Source: JAMQPK01 sp035937795
Lineage (GTDB): Bacteria; Acidobacteriota; Vicinamibacteria; Vicinamibacterales; JAMQPK01
NCBI GenBank assembly: GCA_035937795.1
Contig: DASZHO010000129.1
Location: 8,255 to 72,254 of the forward strand
Reading direction: 5' to 3'
DNA length: 64,000 nucleotides
Part shown: piece by piece, positions 9,083 through 17,217 of the stretch
Layout: every line of letters begins with the position of its first letter
How positions within the stretch are numbered: position 1 is the first letter of the stretch
Translations under genes and position numbers: made by a program
Notes under the pieces: generated by a model
Seen by the model: the letters and a program-made list of their open reading frames with translations, nothing else
The model's database searches: none
Told to the model about the DNA's origin: nothing

Positions 9083-9123
9083 CTCGACTCCCACAGGGCT
9101 TTTTCTTATTCCTAATTTTATAG

Positions 9124-9152
9124 TTGACTCTGTACGGTATCAGGCATAGTCT
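9124..9152 (+). promoter_or_regulatory. candidate sigma-70 promoter of the blaI-like gene
   Basis: TTGACT (9124-9129) and TAGTCT (9147-9152) are 17 bases apart in an AT-rich spacer upstream of 9206. The segment between contains TGTACGGTA, possibly part of a repressor site. Confidence 0.45.
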
Positions 9153-9205
9153 GGTTTTCAGTTCTTAATTTATTAGGAGAAGGCCCGCGACAACTCGACA
9201 ACTCG

Positions 9206-9583
9206 ATGCCAAGGCCGACTTCACCAACGCTTACCGACGGAGAGCTCAGGCTGATGCGGGTCCTCTGGGACAAGGGCGAAGCCAGCGTGAGCGAGGTCTT
9301 CAACGACCTGAAAGAGAAGCCGAAGCCCGCCTACAACACCGTCCTCACGCTCCTGCGCATTCTTGAGCGCAAAGGCTACGTGACGCACCGGAAGGATGGC
9401 CGCGCATTTGTGTTCCTGCCAACCGTGGACCGCTCGAACGCCAGGAAAAGCGCGCTGAAGTCGCTTGTGGATCGCTTCTTCGAAGGTTCGCCGCGACTGC
9501 TGGTGCTGAACCTCCTGGAGGACGAGCAGTTCTCGGCGGAAGCGCTCGACGAAGTCAGGCAGCGCCTCGAGGCCAAGTGGTGA
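9206..9583 (+). CDS. BlaI/MecI/CopY-family transcriptional repressor
   Basis: 125 residues. The N-terminal ~75 form the BlaI winged helix: LTDGELRLMRVLWDKGEASVSEVFNDL, then AYNTVLTLLRILERKGYVTHRKDGRAFVF. The C-terminal part (LKSLVDRFFEGSPRLLVLNLLE) is the dimerisation helix region. In this family DNA binding is normally relieved by a membrane M56 peptidase (BlaR1/MecR1), but no such gene follows. Instead the next gene overlaps its stop codon and encodes an unknown exported protein, so the signal is probably different. Confidence 0.85.
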   Translation: MPRPTSPTLTDGELRLMRVLWDKGEASVSEVFNDLKEKPKPAYNTVLTLLRILERKGYVTHRKDGRAFVFLPTVDRSNARKSALKSLVDRFFEGSPRLLVLNLLEDEQFSAEALDEVRQRLEAKW

Positions 9584-10539
9584 CCCTTCGAGTTGCTCCG
9601 ATGTCTCCCTGGCAGTTTACGTGGCACGCCGGCATCGCGCTTGGAGCGGTGGCGTTATCGGCAAGCCTGTCGGCCGCTCCCGCGCCGCTGCCGCATGGGG
9701 TGTTGCCGAGCGAGCTTCCTGGCTCGACGCTTCCCGTCGTGCACGAGCACACCTATAAGATGTCGGGCCGCGTCCGGATCCTGCTCCTCTGGATAGGGCG
9801 CGACGATGTGGGTTCGGGGGTGATCCGGTGGCGGGGTGCCGAAGAGGCCGATCACGCCTACGAGCTGCTGATCGGCTCCGACCCACTGCGGGCCCCCGGC
9901 AAGCTGAATCGGTGGGGCTACCTCGCCGAAGGAGTTCAGGACGGCGAATGCGCCGTCGTCGGCGTGATGTCGAAATCGACCGAAACGGGCCTCGCCGAAG
10001 TCAGGGCGGGGCTGAAAAAGCAGACCACCGGGCGTCCGTTCGACACGATCCGGGCGCGCGTCACCCCCAGTCAGGCATTTGCGCGGGTGACGACCGTCGA
10101 AGCGTCGAGTAATGCATCGTACAGAGATGCGGACACCGTCCTCGGATTGACGCTGGAAGCCAGCGCCGACGGGACGAAACAGATCGACAGGCCGAGCGGC
10201 ACGCGTCCCGGTTTCCTGAGCTCGGTTGCAGAAATCATTCACGAGAGCGTCGCGACGAACGCCAGAGGCGAGCGGCTCTCCGCACGGATCATTCCCTTTA
10301 TCTACGGCGATCGCCTCTTTGAATTGAAACTGCTCGACGCGACGCCCCTCGCGCGCTTCGAGCGCGACGGGCACACGTATCACGACGTCATTCGTGGACG
10401 CTTCGAAACCGGCCGGCCGGGGCATTCCGGCAGCCGGTTCGAGCTCGTCTACGGAACGAGCGGTCCCTTCGCCGAAATTCCAATCCTGATCTCTTATCAA
10501 CCGAAGTGGTGGCTGCAGGTAGAGCTGGAGATTCAATGA
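9577..10539 (+). CDS. unknown exported protein coupled to a BlaI-type repressor
   Basis: 320 residues. A hydrophobic segment (HAGIALGAVALSASLSA) near the N-terminus looks like a signal peptide. The mature part is rich in beta strands (e.g. YELLIGSDPLRAPGKLNRWGYLAEG; ARIIPFIYGDRLFELKLLDA; the C-terminal YQPKWWLQVELEIQ). I do not recognise the family and see no catalytic motif. Start is uncertain: GTG at 9577 or 9580 overlaps the repressor stop, or ATG at 9601 would give a cleaner signal peptide. The stop overlaps the next start (ATGA), so repressor, exported protein and radical SAM enzyme form one operon. Confidence 0.7.
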   Translation: MVTLRVAPMSPWQFTWHAGIALGAVALSASLSAAPAPLPHGVLPSELPGSTLPVVHEHTYKMSGRVRILLLWIGRDDVGSGVIRWRGAEEADHAYELLIGSDPLRAPGKLNRWGYLAEGVQDGECAVVGVMSKSTETGLAEVRAGLKKQTTGRPFDTIRARVTPSQAFARVTTVEASSNASYRDADTVLGLTLEASADGTKQIDRPSGTRPGFLSSVAEIIHESVATNARGERLSARIIPFIYGDRLFELKLLDATPLARFERDGHTYHDVIRGRFETGRPGHSGSRFELVYGTSGPFAEIPILISYQPKWWLQVELEIQ

Positions 10540-12041
10540 GAGTCCATCTGGTCAATCCGAGCGACGTTGCGTTCGGCACCGCAGTCATCACCCCGCGCTG
10601 GCTTTACGTGCTGGCAGCCGCAACTCCCCGCGAGTACGGCGATCCATCGATCGTCGACGAAACCCTCGAGCACATCGCCTACGAGAACATTGCTCCGGGC
10701 GACGTGGTGGGAATCGGCATCCACACGAGCAACGCGCTGCGCGGATATGAGATCGGCCGCGAGGCACGCAGGCGCGGCGCCTACGTCGTATTCGGCGGCA
10801 TCCATCCCTCGCTCTATCCCGACGAGTCGCGCGAGTTGGGCGCGGCGCACTCGGTGGTGAAGGGCGATGGTGATTTTGTGTGGTCGACGGTGCTCGAGGA
10901 TTGCCGCAAAGGGCAGCCGCTCCCGACTTATGAAGGCGGACGCGTGTCGGGCGACGCGTTCTCTCCTGCCCGCTGGGACTTGTTGCCGGCCGATCGATAC
11001 ATGTGGGGTTCGGTGCAAACGATCCGCGGATGTCCCAAGCACTGCTCGTTCTGTTCGGTCTGGCGCACCGATGGTCAGCAGCCCCGCCAGCGCGCAGCCG
11101 ATGCCGTTGTGCGCGAATTGGTGGAACTGAGGCGGAAGGGTTTCCGCTTCATTCTCCTGTCGGACGACAACTTTTATCCGGTGACGCTGGAAGACCTCAG
11201 GCTGGCGGAGCGCCAGGGCAATAGGACCCGGCTCGAGCAGTTGAAGGAAATCAGGCGGGAGCGTTTCGAGTTGATGGAGCGCCTTGCGAAGCTGCCGGAG
11301 GACATGGTGTTCTATACGCAGATCACCATGGAAGCCGCCGAGGATCCTGAATTCCTCAAAGCGATGAACAAGGCGCGCATTCGCGGAGCGCTCGTCGGGG
11401 TGGAGTCGGTGACGCCCGAGGGGCTCAAGGCAATATTCAAGGACTTCAACTACGCCGGCGACAAGCTGGTCACGCGGCTTCGCGAGTTCAGAAAGCATGG
11501 CGTGCACGTGCTCGGCTCGTTCATCTTCGGATTGCCCACCGACAAACCGGACACCTTCGGCGCGACGGCCGAGTTGGCGCAGAAGGCCGACATCGCGTTC
11601 GCGCAGTTCGTGATGCTGACGCCGTTCCCGGGCACCGTCGATTTCGCGAAGTGGGAAGAGACGATGGCGTCCGATCCTACGCGCATCGGAGGGGTGCCGC
11701 TGACGCGGTATTGGCTCATTCCGTCGCAGCAGCGCCCGAAAGTCTACACGCCTCATCCAACGCTGACAGCGGAAGACATTCGGCGTGGGACGCAGTCGAC
11801 CTGGGATAAGTTCTATAGCATCCCCGCGATTTGGGAGCGCGCGCGAGTCGTGAAGTCGCTCAAGTCGCGGCTGGCGTTCGTGCTGATCTCGAAGCTGTAC
11901 CGCCAGATGTACGCCAATACGGGCATCGCAACCGACAGCGCCCGGAAAACAAAGTCAACGCGGTGGGCGCGCCTGATCGCGCGCCCCTGCCGGAAGCTAT
12001 TCGTGACGGCGCCGATGCCGGATCTGCAAGTCCCCAATTAG
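10536..12041 (+). CDS. B12-binding radical SAM protein
   Basis: 501 residues. The N-terminal third is a cobalamin-binding Rossmann-like domain (VHLVNPSD, GIHTSNALRGYEIGREARRRGAYVVFGGIHPSLYP). Next is a radical SAM core with the cluster motif C-x3-C-x2-C in RGCPKHCSFC, followed by LLSDDNFYP and later GVESVTPEGLKAI and SFIFGLPTDKPDTF. Such enzymes do radical methylations or rearrangements; the substrate cannot be deduced. Fused by an ATGA overlap to the preceding exported protein gene, with no obvious partner peptide. Confidence 0.85.
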   Translation: MRVHLVNPSDVAFGTAVITPRWLYVLAAATPREYGDPSIVDETLEHIAYENIAPGDVVGIGIHTSNALRGYEIGREARRRGAYVVFGGIHPSLYPDESRELGAAHSVVKGDGDFVWSTVLEDCRKGQPLPTYEGGRVSGDAFSPARWDLLPADRYMWGSVQTIRGCPKHCSFCSVWRTDGQQPRQRAADAVVRELVELRRKGFRFILLSDDNFYPVTLEDLRLAERQGNRTRLEQLKEIRRERFELMERLAKLPEDMVFYTQITMEAAEDPEFLKAMNKARIRGALVGVESVTPEGLKAIFKDFNYAGDKLVTRLREFRKHGVHVLGSFIFGLPTDKPDTFGATAELAQKADIAFAQFVMLTPFPGTVDFAKWEETMASDPTRIGGVPLTRYWLIPSQQRPKVYTPHPTLTAEDIRRGTQSTWDKFYSIPAIWERARVVKSLKSRLAFVLISKLYRQMYANTGIATDSARKTKSTRWARLIARPCRKLFVTAPMPDLQVPN

Positions 12042-12043
12042 CC

Positions 12044-12078
12044 TTCGCCCCCGAGCCTGAGCCCAGAGCCTAGAGCCC
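12044..12078. repeat. heptamer repeat, AGAGCCC units
   Basis: Five degenerate 7-base units (TTCGCCC, CCGAGCC, TGAGCCC, AGAGCCT, AGAGCCC) directly after the radical SAM stop codon. Confidence 0.7.
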
Positions 12079-12127
12079 CCCTGGATCGTATAGAGTAACC
12101 ACGACAAACGACCTCGCGGAGGCTCCC

Positions 12128-13426
12128 GTGAAATCAAGACTCCTGCTTGTCTGCATAGCACTGCTTCTGCTGACCGTTGTGTCTCCTGACGCGCAGCGGG
12201 GCGCCCCGGGGCCCGTCACCGCCATCGTCGGGGCAAAGCTCGTCGACGGCACCGGCGCTGCGCCGATCGACAACGCGGTGGTGATCGTCAACGGCGACCG
12301 CGTCACGGCAGCCGGCCCCCGCTCGCGTGTTCAGGTGCCGCAGGGCGCGACGGTCGTGGATGCCGGCGGCAAGTTTCTGATTCCGGGTCTCGTCGACGCA
12401 CACTATCACCTCAACCAGGCGCCCGAGGAGATGAAGCGGTTGTTTCTCGTGGCGCTGCACTGGGGCGTGACGACATTCCGCGTCACCGGCAACGACAAAC
12501 GCGAAGCTGTGTCGATCTATCATCAGGTGCAGAAGGGGGAAATTCCCGGGCCTCGCGTGTACACGGCCGGCCAGGGCTTCAGTCCATCCGGTCCGTACCC
12601 CGAGGCTCCCGTGTTCCGCCCGAAGACGCCGGAGGAGGCGCGGGCGGATGTGCAGGACCTGAAGAATCAGGGAGTCGATTTCGTCAAGCTGTGGATGACC
12701 GGTGGAAATTTCCCGCCGCCGATCGTCGAAGCAATCGTGGGCGAGGCGAAGAAGCAGGGCATTCCGCTGGTGACTCACGTGACCGATCAGGCGAGCCTGC
12801 GCGAGCTTGCCGAGCTGGGTGTGACCGACTTCATGCACGAGCCGACAAACAACGGCAAAGAGCCGATCACGCCCGAGCTCATCGCCTACATCAAGGCGCA
12901 TCACATCTCGTTCGTGCCGACGATCGCCAACAGCGAATCGCCCTACTACTACTACGAGCATCCCGAGTTTCTCAAGATGGGCCCGAAGTTCGACGGGTTC
13001 TACGCGCGCGGACGGACGATGCTGACCGATCCTGCACGAGCGCAGCAGACGCTGAGTACGCTGGCGGACCGCAAGTCCCGGGTCACGGCGATGCTGCCGT
13101 TTGTGAAGCTGATGCACGACAACGGCATTCGCGTGATCATCGGCACCGACGGCGGCGCCGAAGCGTCGCAGACGACGCCCATCGGGCACTCGACCCACCG
13201 CGAGCTGCAGCTGTTCGTGGAGGCGGGGGTGCCGGCGGTGGCGGCCATTCGTGATGCCACGCTCGACGCGGCGCGCGTGCTGGAGCGCACCGAGACGCCG
13301 AGCTACGGTTCGATTCAGGCCGGCAAGGCCGCCGACCTCGTCCTGCTCGACGCCGACCCGACCGTGGACATCTACAACACCGATAAGATCAACAAGGTCA
13401 TGCACAACGGAAAATGGATCGACTGA
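12128..13426 (+). CDS. exported metal-dependent amidohydrolase
   Basis: 432 residues with a signal peptide (LLLVCIALLLLTVVSPDAQR) and the amidohydrolase fold of imidazolonepropionase-like proteins. Metal ligands visible: the H-x-H of VDAHYHLNQ (near 94-96), VTHVTD (His), FMHEPTN (His) and IIGTDGGAE (Asp). The C-terminus GKAADLVLLDADP is the family closing strand. Start GTG at 12128 with GGAGG upstream and a TATAGA box near 12090. It likely hydrolyses an amide or cyclic amide outside the cytoplasm; the substrate is unknown. Overlaps the malate synthase start by one base. Confidence 0.8.
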   Translation: MKSRLLLVCIALLLLTVVSPDAQRGAPGPVTAIVGAKLVDGTGAAPIDNAVVIVNGDRVTAAGPRSRVQVPQGATVVDAGGKFLIPGLVDAHYHLNQAPEEMKRLFLVALHWGVTTFRVTGNDKREAVSIYHQVQKGEIPGPRVYTAGQGFSPSGPYPEAPVFRPKTPEEARADVQDLKNQGVDFVKLWMTGGNFPPPIVEAIVGEAKKQGIPLVTHVTDQASLRELAELGVTDFMHEPTNNGKEPITPELIAYIKAHHISFVPTIANSESPYYYYEHPEFLKMGPKFDGFYARGRTMLTDPARAQQTLSTLADRKSRVTAMLPFVKLMHDNGIRVIIGTDGGAEASQTTPIGHSTHRELQLFVEAGVPAVAAIRDATLDAARVLERTETPSYGSIQAGKAADLVLLDADPTVDIYNTDKINKVMHNGKWID

Positions 13427-15534
13427 TGGTTGAGATTCGTCCCGATATCTACGAGAAGCACAAGTCGCTGTTTGGCGACAAGACCGTCAACGGCCGCAAC
13501 GTCAACGTCGAGGAACTCATCGCGCGGATGACACGAGATACGCGAGACGAGTTCCGTACCCTGCTGGGCGCGCGCCATGCGTTCCAGGAGCAGGTCGGCC
13601 GGCGCGAGCGCGCCTACGGGTTTCTTGCGCCCGAAACCAAGATCAGCGACGCCGACGGCAATACCGCCACGGTGCGAGACATCCGGCAAGGCATGCTCGA
13701 CGGGTTTTTCGGCCGCAAGACCGCGATCGCCTGGCGCTTGAACTCATCCGTGCCGATCCCGCCCGATACGATGACGCCGGGTCTGGAAGGCACAGGACCG
13801 GCGATCGATCTCGGCATGGCGATGGGCGCGCTGAACACGGGCGCCGCGTCGTGGATGTGGGATTGGGAAGACGCCGGCGGCGACTACAAGGACCAGCTGT
13901 ATCAAGCCTGGGAAAACCTCCGCGACCTCCTCGCGCACAAATGGAACGGCAAGCCGTATTCACATCCGACGAAAAAAGAGGGCGGCAAGCCGCGGCAGTA
14001 CTCGATCGATCTGCCGCCGGAGAAATGGCCGACCATTTTTCATCGCGTGCCGGGCCTGCACCTGCGCAATCGCCAGATCTCGATGGACGGCGACGAGGTG
14101 CCGGGCATCGTCGCGGCGCTCGTGATTCACGCGGTCAGCAACTACGACACGCAGAAGAAAAACGGCTCGGGCGTGTACTACTACGTGCCGAAGATTGAAA
14201 CGTGGCAGGAAGCGCGGCTTGTGGCACGGCTGCTGAAGATGCTCGAGGAGGCGCTCGGTCTTGCGCGCGGCTCGCTGAAGATCAAGATGCTGAACGAGCG
14301 CGCCGAATACGCGCTGCAGCAGGAAGCCATCATGTGGGTGCTGCGCGAGAATCTCATCGGCCCCAATGTGGGCCGGTGGGACTACCTCAACAGCCGCGAA
14401 GAAATGTTCCGTCACGACCCGGCCATGGTGATTCCCGATCCGAACACTGTGACGATGACCGAGCCGTCGCTGACCTATTACACCATGCGTAACGCGCTGC
14501 TGGCGCTCCTGGCCGGCGGCATGCCGATTGGCGGCATGGCGGCGCAAATGCAGAATCCCGGCGCGCCGGAGAATGACGCCAAGGCGCTTCGCGACATCTG
14601 GTTCGACAAGCTCCGCGAGCGCTTGACGGGGCTGTTCAAAATCAATGGCAGGACGTACGACACCTACCGGCAGAGCTGGGTCGCAACGATCGCGCCGGCG
14701 TACGTCGAGGCCGGCCGCGAGCCGCTGGTGGCCGATGTGAACGATTTGCAGAAGGTGGTCGACAAGCTGCGTCCGGATGAAAAGAAGCGGCTCGAAGATC
14801 TCGGCCTCCTGAAAGACGGGCGCATCGCGCCGATGGAGCTGGCGGAAGCCGACCTCGCGGTCGACAAACTGTTCTCCGAGGCAGCGCGCAAGAAGCTGCT
14901 GTCGCGGCCAAGCGGCCCGACGACCGAGGATGGATTGCGTTACGCGATGTACATGGCGACCGAGTTCATGTACCAGCAGCTGCTCGGCAACAACGCCGCC
15001 GCCATCTACGACCCTCGCACCGGCCTCCGTTTCATGAACGACCTGGCGACGTACGAGATCTTCTGGCACTTCCTCTATCTCACCGTGTTCCATCACGTCG
15101 AGCTCGCCGCCGACGGCCAATACAGCAAGAAAGGCGATCGGGTGACGCCGGAGTTGTTCCTGAAGCTGCTCGACGAGCGCCGCGAGACGGTCAAGCAGCT
15201 GTTCATCAGGCTGGGCACGGTTTACGAAAAGACGAACGCCGAGCTGGTGCTGACCATCCTGCGAAGGCAAGTCGTCGAGACCAGGCCCGACGGGCGCGTG
15301 GCGCCCCAGCCGCGATGGATTAAATATGGGTCGCGCGTGCTCCTGTCGATCATCGAGGAGCCGGAGGCCGACCGCACGGCAATTCTCGACGGGATTTTCG
15401 GCGACCGGGAGGATCTCCTGGAGCGTCTCGAGCAGGCGCACGACGAGAAAGGCCGCCGGCTGGCGCAGAAGGTGTTGCGCGCCTACGACTTCGTGTACGA
15501 CGCGCGAGACGAGGCACCGGAATCTGCGGCGTAG
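13426..15534 (+). CDS. malate synthase
   Basis: About 702 residues. Condenses glyoxylate with acetyl-CoA to malate (glyoxylate shunt). Signatures: WMWDWEDAGGD, YYVPKIETWQEARL, and the metal-binding pair Glu in MLNERAE and Asp in GPNVGRWDY. Those two acids are 28 residues apart, as in malate synthase A, although the stretch normally reading IETLPAAF is divergent. GGMPIGGMAAQM follows, and the C-terminal ~200 residues are longer than in the ~530-residue A form. ATG at 13426 overlaps the upstream TGA; ATG at 13414 is also possible. No isocitrate lyase lies in the window. Confidence 0.85.
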   Translation: MVEIRPDIYEKHKSLFGDKTVNGRNVNVEELIARMTRDTRDEFRTLLGARHAFQEQVGRRERAYGFLAPETKISDADGNTATVRDIRQGMLDGFFGRKTAIAWRLNSSVPIPPDTMTPGLEGTGPAIDLGMAMGALNTGAASWMWDWEDAGGDYKDQLYQAWENLRDLLAHKWNGKPYSHPTKKEGGKPRQYSIDLPPEKWPTIFHRVPGLHLRNRQISMDGDEVPGIVAALVIHAVSNYDTQKKNGSGVYYYVPKIETWQEARLVARLLKMLEEALGLARGSLKIKMLNERAEYALQQEAIMWVLRENLIGPNVGRWDYLNSREEMFRHDPAMVIPDPNTVTMTEPSLTYYTMRNALLALLAGGMPIGGMAAQMQNPGAPENDAKALRDIWFDKLRERLTGLFKINGRTYDTYRQSWVATIAPAYVEAGREPLVADVNDLQKVVDKLRPDEKKRLEDLGLLKDGRIAPMELAEADLAVDKLFSEAARKKLLSRPSGPTTEDGLRYAMYMATEFMYQQLLGNNAAAIYDPRTGLRFMNDLATYEIFWHFLYLTVFHHVELAADGQYSKKGDRVTPELFLKLLDERRETVKQLFIRLGTVYEKTNAELVLTILRRQVVETRPDGRVAPQPRWIKYGSRVLLSIIEEPEADRTAILDGIFGDREDLLERLEQAHDEKGRRLAQKVLRAYDFVYDARDEAPESAA

Positions 15535-15545
15535 CTCCTTTCCAT

Positions 15546-16313
15546 TTGATCTCTCCTGCGCATCTCGCGGCCTTCGCGGCGGCTCTTGTGGCCGGCGCCA
15601 TCAATTCGGTGGCGGGCGGCGGCACGCTCATCACGTTTCCGGTACTGATCTGGATCGGGCTGCCGTCGGTGACCGCCAACGCGACCAGCACCGTCGCCAT
15701 CTGGCCCGGCTCGCTCGGCAGCATCGGGGGCTACCGTCGCGAGTTGAAGGGCCTGACCTCGTCGAGCTACGTGTTGATTGTCCCGAGCGCGGCCGGCGGC
15801 ATCATCGGCGCGGTGCTGTTGCGCATGACCCCTGCGCATGTGTTCGACCGGCTCGTGCCGCTGCTGATCCTGTTTGCGACCTTCCTGTTCATGCTCCAGG
15901 AGCCGGTCACCCGCTTGATCCGGCGCGGCGCCACAGACGGGAACGCCGGTGGGAGAGGCTGGGTGATGGGCGCGATCGTGTTCCAGTTTTTCGTGGCGCT
16001 CTATGGCGGCTATTTCGGCGCCGGCATCGGCATTCTGATGCTCGCGGCGCTGGGCATCCTCGGCTACACGGACATCCATCAGATGAACGGCCTGAAAAAC
16101 CTGCTTGCGCTCGCCATCAACGGGGTCGCGGCGCTGTATTTCATCTCGATGGCCATGGTGCGATGGCCCGAGGCGATCATCATGGCGGTGGGCGCCATCG
16201 CCGGCGGGTACGGTGGCGCCGGCCTCGCCAGGAAAATCGGCGCCCAGGGTGTCCGCCGCATCGTGATCATCATCGGTTTTGGCATGACGCTGTCGCTGCT
16301 CCTGCGCCGATGA
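15546..16313 (+). CDS. TauE/SafE-family (TSUP) membrane permease
   Basis: 255 residues with about eight hydrophobic segments. The family signature GAINSVAGGGTLITFPVL lies near the N-terminus, with a matching second half (FFVALYGGYFGAGIGILMLAALGILG). TSUP proteins export or import sulfite, sulfonates or related small anions. The start is TTG at 15546, twelve bases after the malate synthase stop. The last codons overlap the ATG of the next gene (ATGA), so it is translationally coupled to a lipid-kinase-like gene. Confidence 0.85.
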   Translation: MISPAHLAAFAAALVAGAINSVAGGGTLITFPVLIWIGLPSVTANATSTVAIWPGSLGSIGGYRRELKGLTSSSYVLIVPSAAGGIIGAVLLRMTPAHVFDRLVPLLILFATFLFMLQEPVTRLIRRGATDGNAGGRGWVMGAIVFQFFVALYGGYFGAGIGILMLAALGILGYTDIHQMNGLKNLLALAINGVAALYFISMAMVRWPEAIIMAVGAIAGGYGGAGLARKIGAQGVRRIVIIIGFGMTLSLLLRR

Positions 16314-17209
16314 CCACGAAGCACGGAATGATCCACGCGGCGGTCATCATCAATCCGACGTCCGGCCCTGCGAGGCGAGGTTCGTCAGCCGAACGCGTCG
16401 CCATCGCAAAGCGTGTGCTCGAGGCCGCGGGCGTTTCCCACGACATACAACTCACCAAGCGCCGCAATCACGCCTATGACCTGGCGGCGGCCGCCGTGGA
16501 AGCGGGCGCCACACTTGTGATCGTGTGGGGAGGCGACGGCACGATCAACGAAGTGGCGCAGGCAGTGGCGTTCACCGATGTCTCGCTCGGCTTCGTTCCC
16601 GGCGGATCTGGAAACGGCTTTGCGCGCGAGCTGAAAATCCCGTTCGACCCGGAGAAGGCGATTCGGCACGCGTTGTCGTCGCCCGATCGCCGCCTCGACG
16701 TTGGTGAGATGGCAGGGAGAATGTTCTTCAATATCGCCGGCATCGGCCTGGACGCCAAGGTCGCCGCCGATGTCGGCACGTTCGGGAACCAGCGCGGCCT
16801 GCGGCCCTATCTGCGCGCAAGCGCGCGGGAAGTGCTCGGTTACCTTCCGCTGACCTACGAGATCGACATCGATGCAGGCAGCGTACGCAGAGACGCGCTG
16901 ATCGTGGCGCTCGCCAATTCTCGGCAGTACGGCTTCGGCGCGCGTATCGCGCCGCTCGCCCTTCTCGATGACGGCCTGCTCGATCTCGTCGTCGTCGAGG
17001 CCCGGTCGTTTCTCGGCAACGCGGTGCGCGTGCCGTCTCTGTTCACCGGCGATTTTCACAAGCGATCCGGCGTGTCCTCATGGAAAGTGCGCGAAGTGCG
17101 CGTGCGCGCCAGCCAGCGAATGCTCTTTCATGTGGACGGAGAGGTCGTCGAAGGTGGCCATGAGCTCGCCGCGCGCGTTCACGCGGGCGCCCTGCGCGTT
17201 CGCGCATAG
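16310..17209 (+). CDS. diacylglycerol-kinase-family lipid kinase (YegS/DgkB-like)
   Basis: 299 residues. DAGK catalytic signatures: INPTSGP (near 13), the nucleotide-binding GGDGTINEV (near 74) and GFVPGGSGNGFARELKIP (near 95), then IAGIGLDAKVAADV and the C-terminal LFHVDGEVVEG. Phosphorylates a lipid hydroxyl such as diacylglycerol or a sphingoid base. An open frame runs much further upstream inside the permease gene, but homology begins only at the ATG overlapping the permease stop. A second DAGK-family gene lies at 26132-27040. Confidence 0.85.
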   Translation: MTTKHGMIHAAVIINPTSGPARRGSSAERVAIAKRVLEAAGVSHDIQLTKRRNHAYDLAAAAVEAGATLVIVWGGDGTINEVAQAVAFTDVSLGFVPGGSGNGFARELKIPFDPEKAIRHALSSPDRRLDVGEMAGRMFFNIAGIGLDAKVAADVGTFGNQRGLRPYLRASAREVLGYLPLTYEIDIDAGSVRRDALIVALANSRQYGFGARIAPLALLDDGLLDLVVVEARSFLGNAVRVPSLFTGDFHKRSGVSSWKVREVRVRASQRMLFHVDGEVVEGGHELAARVHAGALRVRA

Positions 17210-17217
17210 AAGAGTGG

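Noticed and set aside
15326..16309. Apparent fusion of a long N-terminal region to the DAGK-like protein
   Set aside because: The upstream part overlaps malate synthase and the TauE permease in another frame and has no homology; the ATG at 16310 overlapping the permease stop is the natural start.
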